Assembly: GCA_963830485.1 (NCBI GenBank)
Contig: CAWHNE010000017.1
Coordinates: forward strand, 1-64,000
Length of the DNA: 64,000 bases
Source of the DNA: CAIWHR01 sp963830485
GTDB taxonomy: Bacteria; Pseudomonadota; Gammaproteobacteria; Burkholderiales; Casimicrobiaceae
Direction: 5' to 3'
Within the stretch, counting starts at the first letter, position 1. Every line of letters starts with the position of its first letter. This document shows positions 39,782 through 48,452 of this stretch, piece by piece. A program made the translations under genes and the position numbers. Below the pieces are notes generated by a model, which saw only the letters and a list, made by a program, of their open reading frames with translations, had not been told where the DNA came from and made no database searches.

Positions 39782-40543
39782 ATGGACAACACGGCACTCG
39801 AGGGCAAGGCCGCCCTGGTCACCGGTGCGGGGCGCAACATCGGCCGCGCCATCGCGCTCGCGCTTGCCGACGTCGGCGCGAAGGTGGCCGTGAACGTGCG
39901 GACGAGCCGCGACGAGGGCCAGGCGGTCGTGGACGCAATCGCGGAGCGCGGTGGCGATGCGATGCTGGTCGCGGCCGACGTCACGCAACGCGCCGAAGTC
40001 GACGCGATGATCGCCGCGATCGCGAAACGCTTCGGGCGGCTCGACATCCTGGTCAACAACGCCGCGGTTCGTTTCGAGGCTGCCTTCGCCGACCTGACCT
40101 ACGCCGACTGGCGCCAAGCACAGGCCGTGTGCGTCGACGGCGCCTTCCACTGCACCCAGGCGGCGTTGCCGTCGCTGCGCGCCAGCGGGGCGGGCACCGT
40201 GATCAATATTGGCGGCATGACGGCGTACACCGGTGCTTCGATGCGCGCCCACGTCGTGACCGCCAAGGCGGCCATTGCCGGCCTCACCCGCGCACTGGCG
40301 CATGAGCTCGCAGCGTTCGGGATTACCGTCAACTGTGTCTCGCCCGGTCTGGTCGATACCGTCCGCAAGCAAGGCAGTGCATCGATCGATCCTGCGCATC
40401 ACGCCGATCACAAGCTGTTGCTGGGACGGCGCGGCAGCGTCGAGGAAATCGCCAGCGCTGTCGTGTGGTTGGCGGGTCCGGGCGCGCGTTACATCACAGG
40501 CCAGACGCTGCACGTCAACGGCGGAGCGTACATGGGCGGTTGA
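39782..40543 (+). CDS. Short-chain dehydrogenase/reductase lacking the catalytic tyrosine
   Basis: 253 residues. The Rossmann motif ALVTGAGRNIGRAIALALAD and VNNAA are normal, and the end SPGLVDTVRKQG, ITGQTLHVNGGAYMGG fits classical SDRs. The active-site YxxxK is replaced by VVTAK in SMRAHVVTAKAAIAGLTRAL, so the tyrosine is missing, and the usual Ser (INIGGMTAY) is also absent. It may use a different mechanism or be non-catalytic. Last gene of the three-gene set. Confidence 0.9.
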   Translation: MDNTALEGKAALVTGAGRNIGRAIALALADVGAKVAVNVRTSRDEGQAVVDAIAERGGDAMLVAADVTQRAEVDAMIAAIAKRFGRLDILVNNAAVRFEAAFADLTYADWRQAQAVCVDGAFHCTQAALPSLRASGAGTVINIGGMTAYTGASMRAHVVTAKAAIAGLTRALAHELAAFGITVNCVSPGLVDTVRKQGSASIDPAHHADHKLLLGRRGSVEEIASAVVWLAGPGARYITGQTLHVNGGAYMGG

Positions 40544-40680
40544 CGTCGGATCATCATCAGCGAAGATCGGCTAGTCGGTCGGCATGGCGTCGCCGTCGCC
40601 ATGGTCACTGCCGCGGCCAAGCACAGTCTACAACGACAGACTCTTCCACTAGTGCCAATCGATTCTTCAGGAGGATCCGG

Positions 40681-41064
40681 ATGAAAACAGCTCTCGTTGC
40701 AAGCGCAGTTCTCACATTGGTTGCGCCCGTCGCATTTGCGCAGGATGCAAATTGCAAGGTGGATCGGAAGGAGTTTGTGCCTGGAGGGACTTCGTCGGCC
40801 ACGATGGTCATGACGAGCGGAAGTACTTGTCAATTTCGGTTCCGGTTTGGCGGTCAAAACGCGCCGGACACTTGGGAGTTGGTGGCGCCGCCGACATCGG
40901 GGAAGGTCGAGTTCAAGGAAGACATTGCCGAGTACCGCCCGAATCCCGACTTCGTAGGAAGCGATGCTTTTGCGGTCAACATCTTCGGCAAATCGCCGAC
41001 GGCGCGTCGAGACACTCGCAACGGCAAGTATGAAATTTCGGTAACCGTGAGTCCAAAGCCATGA
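40681..41064 (+). CDS. Secreted hypothetical protein with a beta-sandwich look
   Basis: 127 residues, AGGAGGATCC before the ATG. Signal peptide ends VAFA-QD. One cysteine pair (C26 and a later C) and the stretch VEFKEDIAEYRPNPDFVGSDAF, typical of Ig-like/cadherin-like repeats, suggest an extracytoplasmic beta domain. Function unknown. Confidence 0.7.
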   Translation: MKTALVASAVLTLVAPVAFAQDANCKVDRKEFVPGGTSSATMVMTSGSTCQFRFRFGGQNAPDTWELVAPPTSGKVEFKEDIAEYRPNPDFVGSDAFAVNIFGKSPTARRDTRNGKYEISVTVSPKP

Positions 41065-41124
41065 AAGCAGTTCAGTGGTGCTGATTGATGATGAGCGCCG
41101 GCCCAAGGGCCAATCGGTGCGGTC

Positions 41125-41550
41125 ATGGACGTTGCGCGACTGAAAAGATTCTGTGGCGGATTTCCCGGCGCTACCGAAACTCTGTATGACGAGCCCTACA
41201 ATTTTCTTGTCTACGCTGTCGGTGGGAAGAAATACGCCTATTTCAAGACCAGCCATCCTGAACGGTGGCGTTTCAGCATCCGGGTTGCGCCCGATCGCTT
41301 TATTGAGCTGACCGATGTTCCGGGGGTGAAGCCTGCCAGATATAGAGGGCGTTTTTGCTGGATCACCATCGTCAAGGTATCCAGCTTTCCTACCGACTAC
41401 CTAACTGAACTGGTGGCGTGGTCGTACCAAAGGGCGTTTGCCTCGTTGAGCAAGGCCCGACAGAGTGCAATTCGCAGTGGGGCCAATGCAACGGTGCCTA
41501 TCCCCGGCGTTCAACCAGGGGGGGTCGCGAGCGGGCCACCCAAGCCATGA
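41125..41550 (+). CDS. MmcQ/YjbR-family protein
   Basis: 141 residues. LKRFCGGFPGATETLYDEPYNFLVY, KKYAYFKTSHPERWRFSIRV and the SYQRAFASL end match the YjbR DNA-binding-like fold. The tail after about residue 122 (NATVPIPGVQPGG) reads through a sequence resembling a degenerate attC left arm (GGCGTTCAACCAGG), so the protein may have been extended by cassette decay. Confidence 0.82.
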   Translation: MDVARLKRFCGGFPGATETLYDEPYNFLVYAVGGKKYAYFKTSHPERWRFSIRVAPDRFIELTDVPGVKPARYRGRFCWITIVKVSSFPTDYLTELVAWSYQRAFASLSKARQSAIRSGANATVPIPGVQPGGVASGPPKP

Positions 41551-41835
41551 GCCACAATAACGAAAGTGTCGCCCCGCCGGGCGCATACATACTGGGCCGT
41601 CCCGATCGCGAGGTTGAGCGACTCAAGGCACAAGCGCAACTCATCGATCCAATAACACAACGCTTCCATCGAGAGGCCGGCCTTGCGCCCGGGAGCGCTC
41701 GAAAGCCAAGTCGCTGACGAACGTAACCTTTGTCCAAGGCGATCCCGCCACAATGGCCTTCGAGCGACCATTTGACGCGGTGGTTGGTCGATACGTGCTG
41801 CAGTTTCAGTCCGATCCCGCGATCCCTCGGGACGC
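41547..41835 (+). pseudogene. Class I SAM methyltransferase, internally deleted
   Basis: Start MSHNNESVAPPGAYILGRPD REVERLKAQAQLIDPITQRF is the N-terminus of a known methyltransferase type. The SAM-binding motif that should follow is missing; the reading resumes in another frame as SLTNVTFVQGDPATMAFERP FDAVVGRYVLQFQ. Both the middle and the C-terminal half are lost. A matching C-terminal scrap lies at 42584. Confidence 0.7.
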
Positions 41836-41911
41836 CAACGCTGCTGACAGACGCGTATCATTCGTTGATGCGGTCCTGGCGACTGCCATTTCAATACAAC
41901 AGGGGGGGCAA

Positions 41912-42430
41912 ATGATTCGTTCAAAGGATGCGTCGTGGGTTGCTGTCGGATTCGTCGCGTTGATAGGGTCAATGGTGGGCTTTGCGCACGCCGCCTCACC
42001 GGCGAGTGCGGATGAGACCGCCATCCGTGCACAAACCGCAAGCTGGGAGAAGGCGTATAACGGCGGCGACGCGAAAGGGGTGGCTGTGCAATACGCCGAA
42101 GACGCACTGCTGCTTCCACCGGGCGCGCCTGGGGTGAGCGGCCGGGCGGCGATTCTGGAATTCTTCACCAAGGACATCGCTGGCTCGAAGGCGGCCGGAG
42201 CGGTCTTTGTCATTGATCCCAAGACTGATGTCGGCGTCTCGGGCAACATGGCTTGGGAATCAGGCAAGTACAAGGTGACGGTGAAAGGCGCCGTCGTCGA
42301 GACCGGCAAGTTTCTCTCGGTCTCGCGCAAGCAAGATGGAAAGTGGCTCTACATCCGCGATACCTGGAATGCGGACGCGCCACCTGCGCCGCCCGCTTCT
42401 TCTGCGGCGCCGCCGGCAGCGAAGAAGTAG
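41912..42430 (+). CDS. Secreted SnoaL/DUF4440-type protein
   Basis: 172 residues, GGGGGGCAA before the ATG. Signal peptide ends VGFAHA-AS. ETAIRAQTASWEKAYNGGDAKGVAVQYAEDAL and SRKQDGKWLYIRDTWN are DUF4440 features; a Pro/Ala tail ends the protein. It splits the two methyltransferase fragments, so it appears inserted into or fused with them. Confidence 0.82.
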   Translation: MIRSKDASWVAVGFVALIGSMVGFAHAASPASADETAIRAQTASWEKAYNGGDAKGVAVQYAEDALLLPPGAPGVSGRAAILEFFTKDIAGSKAAGAVFVIDPKTDVGVSGNMAWESGKYKVTVKGAVVETGKFLSVSRKQDGKWLYIRDTWNADAPPAPPASSAAPPAAKK

Positions 42431-42583
42431 GCTGCGTTTTCTGCGGACCAGTGGTCCGCGCGTCGCGTCGAGCGGGAGTTCGGCCGCTACCTCAATACCA
42501 TGCCGTAGGCTTAGGGCACCGGAGCCAAGACGTCGCACACCATGCCTCCTCGATTCATCTCTCGGGACCGACTGGCAAACTCG

Positions 42584-42712
42584 TCTGACATCTTCACGGC
42601 GCGCACTGCCGGCGAAGTCGTTGCCGCCCTCGTTGGTGCTGGATTTGAGCAAGTACGCATGGAGCGCCCCGACTCGACCACGCGATGGATGCTCATCGCG
42701 GCCGCGCGCTGA
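42584..42712 (+). pseudogene. C-terminal scrap of the methyltransferase
   Basis: SDIFTARTAGEVVAALVGAG FEQVRMERPDSTTRWMLIAAR then stop is the typical end of the same methyltransferase type whose start is at 41547. No start codon of its own. The 42431-42741 gap holds nothing else. Confidence 0.5.
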
Positions 42713-42741
42713 GGGAGCATGCAGGAGCTAGAGCGCCCGCC

Positions 42742-42945
42742 ATGCAGCGCACTCTTATCCGCTGGGCTGTGTTTGTCGGGCTCGTCGCTTTCTTGCCATC
42801 GCTTTACTACTTGGCAGTGGTCGGTCAAATCCATTGGACGAACGCCTATGCGCTCTACGCCTCAGAAAGCGCTAGCCATGGCTCCTTCCAACCCGTTGCG
42901 CAACGCCTACCGCCGCGGGCGGGACTGTTCGGTTCCGGCCGGTGA
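42742..42945 (+). CDS. Short membrane protein, probably truncated
   Basis: 67 residues: one hydrophobic helix (RWAVFVGLVAFLPSLYYLAVVG), then IHWTNAYALYASES, then a tail translated from a degenerate attC. The original protein is likely only about 45 residues or was cut. Family unknown. Confidence 0.4.
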   Translation: MQRTLIRWAVFVGLVAFLPSLYYLAVVGQIHWTNAYALYASESASHGSFQPVAQRLPPRAGLFGSGR

Positions 42946-42967
42946 CCGGTTAGCTTGGCCGCTAGAC
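42905..42967 (+). repeat. attC fossil
   Basis: Left core GCCTACC, right arm GTGACCGGTTAGCTTGG, right core GCTAGAC. Both cores mutated; 63 bp. Confidence 0.5.
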
Positions 42968-43016
42968 GCCATAGCCAGGCTCATCCAGCAGGCGTGATCA
43001 GGGGAGACCGCAGCCC

Positions 43017-43217
43017 ATGGCAAGAAGTAAGACGATAAAGATCGTCGCCGGCATCGCCGTCTCGTTTGCCGGTCTCGCTGGCACCATAATCTTGCTGGCG
43101 GAAATGCAAGTCATAAGCTTCGAGATGGCGAAACTAATGGTTGTTGCGTTGTTGGCGATGTATGTCGGATTCGGATTTCTAATTGCCGTCTATCGCTTCA
43201 TTGGTAGGCTGAAATGA
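43017..43217 (+). CDS. Two-helix small membrane protein
   Basis: 66 residues, GGGGAGACC before the ATG. Helices about 8-28 and 38-60. The stop overlaps the next start (ATGA at 43214). No family recognised. Confidence 0.6.
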   Translation: MARSKTIKIVAGIAVSFAGLAGTIILLAEMQVISFEMAKLMVVALLAMYVGFGFLIAVYRFIGRLK

Positions 43218-43957
43218 GCGGAATACTGGCACCAGGCGATCGAGTTGTGCAGCCTGCGATGACCGGCGGTGCGCAACGGGGAGAAGACGTAACTAGGCTC
43301 GAACATGGTTCTCGCGTCGCGCATGTTCCTTGCTTGGCTCTTCTGGTATTCGCGGCCTTAGCCAGCCCGGCAGTCGCACAGAAGGCGGATCGGCCCATTG
43401 TAAGAGCCGGCGATCGGTGGCAGTTCGTCGAGTACTACGGGATCGCGTCGACCGTACCCAATCACGAGTGGGTAGTCACCTCAGTCACAACCTCGCAGAT
43501 CGAAGGCACGGAGAATGGAGAGCCGCTGATACTGACCTCAGAGTTGAACGTCCTCGAGTCGCCGCGGAACAGGAATTCAAACCAGCAAGCGCTGAGCTTT
43601 CCGCTGGGAATCGGCAAGCAGTGGCGCTTCACCAGTGAATGGGTGTTCAAGGTCACCGGGTCCAAGGGAAACTCCGTCGTCGACGTGGAGGTAGTCAGCT
43701 ACGAGAAGGTCAACGTCCCCGCGGGTGACTCCGAGGCGCTCAAGCTCATGTCGAAGGGAAACATTCGCGGCCTATCGGCCAAGAACAGCCTGATCGAAAG
43801 CGAGGTCACCTCGACATACTGGTACGCACCTGCGGCGCGCGCCATCGTGAAGTCCATATCGGCGTGTCCACCGTGGAGCTCGTCAAATTTCAACCTCAAC
43901 CGTGAGCGCCAATGGCCTGCGCGTTGCTCCGCGTTAGAGATGTGTACATGCTCGTGA
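43214..43957 (+). CDS. Secreted hypothetical protein
   Basis: 247 residues in the longest frame. The signal sequence (CLALLVFAALASPAVAQ) begins about 40 residues in, so the annotated ATG may not be the real start, or the N-terminus is a fusion; no better in-frame start with a ribosome site is visible. The body (RAGDRWQFVEYYG, LGIGKQWRFTSEWVFKVTG, EVVSYEKVNVPAGDSEALKL, YWYAPAARAIVKS) is a beta-rich periplasmic domain. The end may be attC-derived (GCGTTAGAG at 43931). Confidence 0.6.
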   Translation: MSGILAPGDRVVQPAMTGGAQRGEDVTRLEHGSRVAHVPCLALLVFAALASPAVAQKADRPIVRAGDRWQFVEYYGIASTVPNHEWVVTSVTTSQIEGTENGEPLILTSELNVLESPRNRNSNQQALSFPLGIGKQWRFTSEWVFKVTGSKGNSVVDVEVVSYEKVNVPAGDSEALKLMSKGNIRGLSAKNSLIESEVTSTYWYAPAARAIVKSISACPPWSSSNFNLNRERQWPARCSALEMCTCS

Positions 43958-43964
43958 CACTAAG

Positions 43965-44477
43965 ATGGCTTGTCGTCTGAAGCCGCTATTGCTGCTGTTA
44001 GCTTGCGCGCTCTACTTGCCAGCTGCGTATGGTACGGAACGTGCTCGAGATGCCACCTATTTGTACGAACTTGAACAATACGGAAACGCCGTCACCGCTC
44101 TCGAGACAGAGTTTCTTTCGTTGATCGAGTTCGCGTCCAGCGAGGAGCGCTTCTACCTGTACTGGACGTACAATCATTTGACGGGCTCCTGGTTGCAGGT
44201 TGAATACTTGCAAACGCAGCTGGAGCTTGCGGTCGAGGCGCAGTCGTACTCGGATGAAGAATCCGTCAGGACAACGCTCAGAGACCAAGCTCAATTCGTG
44301 CGTTGGGAGCTCGGCCACGCCATCAATGATCTCGAGCAGGCTATGCCTGGCGTCAGACCACTGAACCACCTGCGGATCAACGCGGACCTCCGTTCGTTGC
44401 TCTCCGAAGTCCGAACGACCGTTGATCGTTTGTGGATCGATCAGTGTGCTTCCATGCCATGCGCCGACGGCCCCTAG
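43965..44477 (+). CDS. Secreted helical hypothetical protein
   Basis: 170 residues; signal peptide ends AAYG-TE. The mature part is helix-rich (LYELEQYGNAVTALETEFLS; LRDQAQFVRWELGHAINDLE). No family recognised. It ends at a truncated attC arm. Confidence 0.65.
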   Translation: MACRLKPLLLLLACALYLPAAYGTERARDATYLYELEQYGNAVTALETEFLSLIEFASSEERFYLYWTYNHLTGSWLQVEYLQTQLELAVEAQSYSDEESVRTTLRDQAQFVRWELGHAINDLEQAMPGVRPLNHLRINADLRSLLSEVRTTVDRLWIDQCASMPCADGP

Positions 44478-44505
44478 CCCGTTGCTCAACTGGACGGGCT
44501 GGTAA
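44469..44505 (+). repeat. attC fossil, left arm
   Basis: CCCCTAGCCCGTTGCTCAAC then TGGACGGGC; resembles the left arm of the main-type attC with a mutated core. Confidence 0.45.
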
Positions 44506-44643
44506 AGCGACCGCATTCCTTTCCAGATCTCCCAGGCACGCCAGTATGCTACTCACATGGCAAGCGGCGGTGTCGGCATCCGGACAGTATGTGACGTCAG
44601 GCGCCTCGCACACCGCTAGCACCAAAACCGGAGCGTAATCGAC

Positions 44644-44910
44644 ATGCGTACCGTTCTGTTCCTGTCGGCCGGCCTCCTGCTCATGGGCGGATTCCTGCTC
44701 CTGGGGAAACTCTTCACAGGGCAGTATTCGGAATCTGCGCGCGTTGCAACGATTGCATTCATTGTTGTTTGGTTTGTGGTTGCAGGTGCAAACATGTGGC
44801 TTGGCGTCGCGAAGGCTGGCTATTCCGTTGCCGAGGAGTTGCCAATCTTCCTGCTCATTTTCGGGACACCCGCGGTTCTGGCGGGATTGATCAAATGGCA
44901 GTTTCTGTAG
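44644..44910 (+). CDS. Small membrane protein
   Basis: 88 residues, three helices. The second half (ANMWLGVAKAGYSVAEELPIFL) resembles a conserved but unnamed membrane protein of proteobacteria. A degraded attC follows. Confidence 0.65.
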   Translation: MRTVLFLSAGLLLMGGFLLLGKLFTGQYSESARVATIAFIVVWFVVAGANMWLGVAKAGYSVAEELPIFLLIFGTPAVLAGLIKWQFL

Positions 44911-44929
44911 TTCGCTGCGCGGTCCCGGC

Positions 44930-45006
44930 GCCTTACCCTCCGTCAACACGGACCGCCACCGGCGGCCCTTGGTCCGCGCCGGGCAGCCCGTTACTTTCGG
45001 TCATGA
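44930..45006 (+). repeat. attC fossil
   Basis: Left core region GCCTTACC, arm CGTCAACACGGACCGCCACC, right arm CAGCCCGTTACTTTCGG, right core GTCATGA. CGGACCGCC subtype, decayed. Confidence 0.6.
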
Positions 45007-45071
45007 CAACGCCGTTGCCGCGCATCCATGGGGATGCGTAATGTCGCATTCCTCTTCCTGCGGAGGTGCCC

Positions 45072-45359
45072 ATGTCTGATCCAGTAGACGCATTGGTGAT
45101 AGATCTTCTGGAATGGATCGGACCGCGGACCAGGCCATACGCAGAAGTCATCGATGCCTGGCGCACTTCCTGTCCTCGTCTGCCTGTGTGGGAGGAGGCC
45201 AATGCTCGCGGCTACATCCATCATGAGCACTTGGAGGGGATCGGCACCCTGATATCCGTGTCCGCAACGGGCCTGGCCGTTCTCGACCAGCATCGGGCCT
45301 CGTCGGGCGCGCGCTTCGTGAACTCAGCACATTCTGCGGCGGCGCCCGGCCGTGATTGA
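45072..45359 (+). CDS. Hypothetical winged-helix-like small protein
   Basis: 95 residues, GGAGGTGCCC before the ATG. DLLEWIGPRTRPYAEVIDAW RTSCPRLPVWEEANARGYIH looks like a helix-turn-helix-containing small protein seen widely as uncharacterised. No firm family. Confidence 0.55.
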   Translation: MSDPVDALVIDLLEWIGPRTRPYAEVIDAWRTSCPRLPVWEEANARGYIHHEHLEGIGTLISVSATGLAVLDQHRASSGARFVNSAHSAAAPGRD

Positions 45360-45533
45360 CATGCGGCCGAACCCGTCGCCCGACACGGAGTTCTCAAGGG
45401 TGCCAAACCCGCCGACATTCCGATCGAGCGGCCGACGAAGTTCCAGTTCGTGATCAACATGAAGACGGCCAGGGCGCTTGGTCTTACCCTTTCGACGGCG
45501 ATTCGACTGCGCGCAGACCGGGAAATCGAATGA
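45360..45533 (+). pseudogene. attC left arm fused to a substrate-binding-protein C-terminus
   Basis: GGCCGAACCCGTCGCCCGAC (45363 on) looks like a mutated attC left half. From 45390 the frame reads VLKGAKPADIPIERPTKFQF VINMKTARALGLTL and stops, the C-terminus of the same ABC receptor family as at 21731 and 37159. Confidence 0.6.
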
Positions 45534-45542
45534 GAAGTATCG

Positions 45543-45578
45543 GTGCGGCTAGTTGGTTAGCTTGATGCATTTAGACCG
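45543..45578 (+). repeat. attC fossil, right arm
   Basis: TGCGGCTAGTTGGTTAGCTTGATGC then ATTTAGACC: right arm and mutated right core (expected GTTAGAC). Confidence 0.5.
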
Positions 45579-45581
45579 CAC

Positions 45582-46100
45582 ATGGGCGACTCGATTCGTA
45601 TTCGTACCGCTACTGAGGCTGATGCCGTCGTGCTCCTCAGCATCTACCGTCCCTTCGTCGAGGCGAGCGCGGTATCGTTCGAAACGGTCGTGCCGACGGT
45701 CGAGGAATTCTCCGCACGCATCCGAAAAGCCTTGGCGGGATGGCAGTGGCTGGTCGCCGAGATCGACGGCCAATGCGTCGGCTACGCGTACGGGTCTTCG
45801 CACCGCGACCGTGCAGCCTACCGTTGGTCGGTTGAAGTCTCGGCCTATGTCCAGCCGAACCACCATCGTCAAGGTATCGGTCGTTCGCTGTACTCGACCC
45901 TGTTCGACGATTTGAGTGAAAAGGGCTATTGCAACGCGTACGCGGGCGTTACGCTGCCCAATGAAGCAAGCGTCGCCCTGCATCGCGGTGTGGGTTTCGA
46001 CTTCATCGGCACCTTTCAAGCCGTTGGCCGCAAGTTCGGAAAGTGGCACGACGTAGCGTGGTTCCAGCGACGACTCCGAAATTCACCGCCCTCCGAGTAA
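45582..46100 (+). CDS. GNAT acetyltransferase, phosphinothricin/arsinothricin-type
   Basis: 172 residues. IRTATEADAVVLLSIYRPFVEASAVSFE, then RAAYRWSVEVSAYVQPNHHRQGIGRSLY and GVTLPNEASVALHRGVGFDFIG are characteristic of the phosphinothricin N-acetyltransferase group. Relatives detoxify glutamate-analogue herbicides or arsinothricin. It follows an attC right arm directly, so it is a likely former cassette. Confidence 0.88.
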   Translation: MGDSIRIRTATEADAVVLLSIYRPFVEASAVSFETVVPTVEEFSARIRKALAGWQWLVAEIDGQCVGYAYGSSHRDRAAYRWSVEVSAYVQPNHHRQGIGRSLYSTLFDDLSEKGYCNAYAGVTLPNEASVALHRGVGFDFIGTFQAVGRKFGKWHDVAWFQRRLRNSPPSE

Positions 46101-46244
46101 CGTTCTTCCTCATGAATCACAGCCGTAACATTGGCGCCGCGCTTCTCGGCGCCGTCCCAGCGTCAACCGTTGCAAGCGCCGGAATTTGGTTTGGGTAACC
46201 ATTTGAGATCCGGACGCTATCAAACTTTCTAAAGCGGGCCCTCA

Positions 46245-46766
46245 ATGAAGACTTTGAGAATCGTCGCGTTCATGCTGGTCGTCCTTGGCTCCGTACCGTC
46301 TCAAGCTTCGACAATCACATTCGACGTCACGGGCGTTCCCGGCATTTCGGGATTTGTCCAGTACGACGGAAGCGCTTTCCACGGATTCCTCGAGATCGTT
46401 CCAAATAATGCCATCGTCGGCTTGTCGATCAATGTGTTCGGATACGAGTTCGACTTGAGTGATCTGTTCTACTTTCCCGGGTTTTCCGCTGCCATCATCG
46501 ACACTTCCGTACCGAGGATCCTGAATGGATTTGGGCTATTCGCCTACGACGGATCTGCCGGGATCGCTTTCTATCCCGATGGTGCCGACGGGACTCCCAC
46601 GGATGGTGACGCGTCACTCTCGTTTCAGAGGTTCGGCGCGTCGACGACGTATCCGGTCAAGTGGGTCGTAGCGACGGTCCCCGAATCAACGACTTTCTTC
46701 CTTCTGGTCATGGGCGCGGCGGTACTCGAATTCAGCCGTCGCAAGCGGCGCAGCGCGCGGCATTAG
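46245..46766 (+). CDS. Secreted protein with a PEP-CTERM-like sorting signal
   Basis: 173 residues. Signal peptide ends SQAS-TI. The C-terminus VPESTTFFLLVMGAAVLEFSRRKRR has the short motif, membrane helix and basic cluster of a PEP-CTERM signal, with VPES in place of VPEP. Such proteins are sorted by exosortase/EpsH systems linked to exopolysaccharide. In the 46101-46244 gap only a 28-codon signal-like frame (46112-46198) is seen. Confidence 0.78.
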   Translation: MKTLRIVAFMLVVLGSVPSQASTITFDVTGVPGISGFVQYDGSAFHGFLEIVPNNAIVGLSINVFGYEFDLSDLFYFPGFSAAIIDTSVPRILNGFGLFAYDGSAGIAFYPDGADGTPTDGDASLSFQRFGASTTYPVKWVVATVPESTTFFLLVMGAAVLEFSRRKRRSARH

Positions 46767-46823
46767 TCTTCGAGTTGGCCTGCATCGGCGCGGACCACGT
46801 GGGAATGGACTCGTCAGTCGACC

Positions 46824-47459
46824 ATGGATACGGGGATGATTGACGCATACTGGTTCCTGTTCACCGTTGCATCGTTGGCGCTTATCGCCCTGCCTGGCCA
46901 GGACATGATTCTCGTCATGTCGCGCTCGATTGCCCAGGGCGCCAAAGCTGGTGTCGTTACCGCGGCCGGCGTGAGTATCGGCCTCGTCGGTCACACGGTT
47001 CTGGCTACGCTCGGACTGGGTGTGATATTGCGAACGTCCGAGTGGCTATTTCTGGCGCTCAAACTGGTCGGCGCCGCGTACCTGCTGTATCTCGGTGTCG
47101 GACTGCTGCGTACAAAACGTGGCGGTCTTGCGATGCAGGCGGCCGCACCACGTCCTCTGGGCAAGCTCTTCCTCGATGGCGCATTCTCCAACCTGTCGAA
47201 TCCCAAGATCGCGGTGTTCTACTTCGCCTTCCTGCCTCAGTTCGTGTCGCCGTCGACACAGCACCCGACGCTCACCGTGTTTGTTCTCGGGCTTGCCTTT
47301 GCCGGACTGACGTTCCTGGTCAAAGCCCCAGTTGCAATATTTTCCGGCGCGCTGTCGGCCTGGCTGCGCTCCCGTCCAGGCGTCCTCGTTTGGGTTTATC
47401 GCTCCTCCGGGGCAATTCTGGTTGGCCTCAGTGTGAGGCTCGCACTCGAGCGGCGATGA
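46824..47459 (+). CDS. LysE/RhtB-family exporter
   Basis: 211 residues, six helices. LIALPGQDMILVMSRSIAQGAKAGVVTAAG is the LysE signature (normally PGP; here PGQ). LYLGVGLLRTKRGG and FSNLSNPKIAVFYFAFLPQFV follow. Amino-acid or metabolite efflux; substrate unknown. An in-frame ATG at 46836 is an alternative start. Confidence 0.9.
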   Translation: MDTGMIDAYWFLFTVASLALIALPGQDMILVMSRSIAQGAKAGVVTAAGVSIGLVGHTVLATLGLGVILRTSEWLFLALKLVGAAYLLYLGVGLLRTKRGGLAMQAAAPRPLGKLFLDGAFSNLSNPKIAVFYFAFLPQFVSPSTQHPTLTVFVLGLAFAGLTFLVKAPVAIFSGALSAWLRSRPGVLVWVYRSSGAILVGLSVRLALERR

Positions 47460-47544
47460 TGTCGGCCTGCTTTGAGTTCGACCGGACAGCCCGACCTCGT
47501 CGTCGATCTGGGAACCATCGGCCGGCCAGCTAGTATCGAAAGCC

Positions 47545-48432
47545 ATGGCGCGACGCTTCCACATTGTCGATGTCTTCGCGGAACGGCCCTACACAGGGAA
47601 CCCGCTCGCGGTTGTGATCGACGCAGACGGTCTATCCGACGAGGCGATGCAGCAGCTCGCAGCGGAAATGAACCACTCGGAAACGACGTTCGTGGCGTCG
47701 GCGTGCGAGCCTGACCATGGATACCGCGTGCGAGTCTTTACGCCAGCGCGGGAGATTGCTTTTGCCGGACACCCAATACTCGGTACGGCGTGGGTGGTGC
47801 GTCATCACGTTGCGCCGGAGCTGTCCCGGCCGGTGCGCCTCAATCTCGCCTTCGGGCAAGTGCCCGTCACGTTCGAGACTTCCACCGAGGGAGATGAGAC
47901 GGCATGGTTTCTCGCACCACCGGTGTTGTCCGGGACTACGTGTGCGCGGGAGCGAATCGCGGCAGCAGTGGGCGTATCGCCCGACGACATCGACATTCAG
48001 ACTCCGGTCCAGCAGTACGCCGCCGGCAGCACGTCCGCCATCATCGTCCCATTGCGCAGTCTCGACGCGCTTCAGCGGAGTCGGCTTGACCTCCAAGCGT
48101 TTACTCCGCTGGCCAATGAAGGGTACCCACCGCTCACCTATCTCTTCTGTCGCCAGACCCACCATTCCCGGAACGACCTCTGCGCGAGGTTCTTCTTCGA
48201 AGCCCATGGAGTTCGCGAAGACCCGGCGACGGGAAATGGAGCGGCTTTCCTCGGTGCATACCTCCTGGAGCATCGAATCTTTTCGGATTCCAATCTCGAC
48301 CTACGGATCGAGCAAGGATACGAAATGCGTCGGCCCTCCCTGGTGATGCTGCGCGCTCGAAGGGTCGGCTCCTCCCGCGAGGTGGGCGTGGGTGGTCACA
48401 TCGTTCCGACGGTGCAGGGAGAACTGCTTTGA
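47545..48432 (+). CDS. PhzF-family isomerase/epimerase
   Basis: 295 residues. HIVDVFAERPYTGNPLAVVID, MNHSETTFV (catalytic E), FTPAREIAFAGHPILGTAWV and DPATGNGAAFLGAYLLEH are the PhzF fold, length normal. Substrate unknown. It is followed by an attC fossil, so it may be former cassette cargo. Confidence 0.92.
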   Translation: MARRFHIVDVFAERPYTGNPLAVVIDADGLSDEAMQQLAAEMNHSETTFVASACEPDHGYRVRVFTPAREIAFAGHPILGTAWVVRHHVAPELSRPVRLNLAFGQVPVTFETSTEGDETAWFLAPPVLSGTTCARERIAAAVGVSPDDIDIQTPVQQYAAGSTSAIIVPLRSLDALQRSRLDLQAFTPLANEGYPPLTYLFCRQTHHSRNDLCARFFFEAHGVREDPATGNGAAFLGAYLLEHRIFSDSNLDLRIEQGYEMRRPSLVMLRARRVGSSREVGVGGHIVPTVQGELL

Positions 48433-48452
48433 TGCAGGGCAACCAGCCCGCG

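Noticed and set aside
46112..46198. 28-codon signal-peptide-like frame
   Set aside because: Too short and without a mature part; could be a relic, but no relative is recognised.
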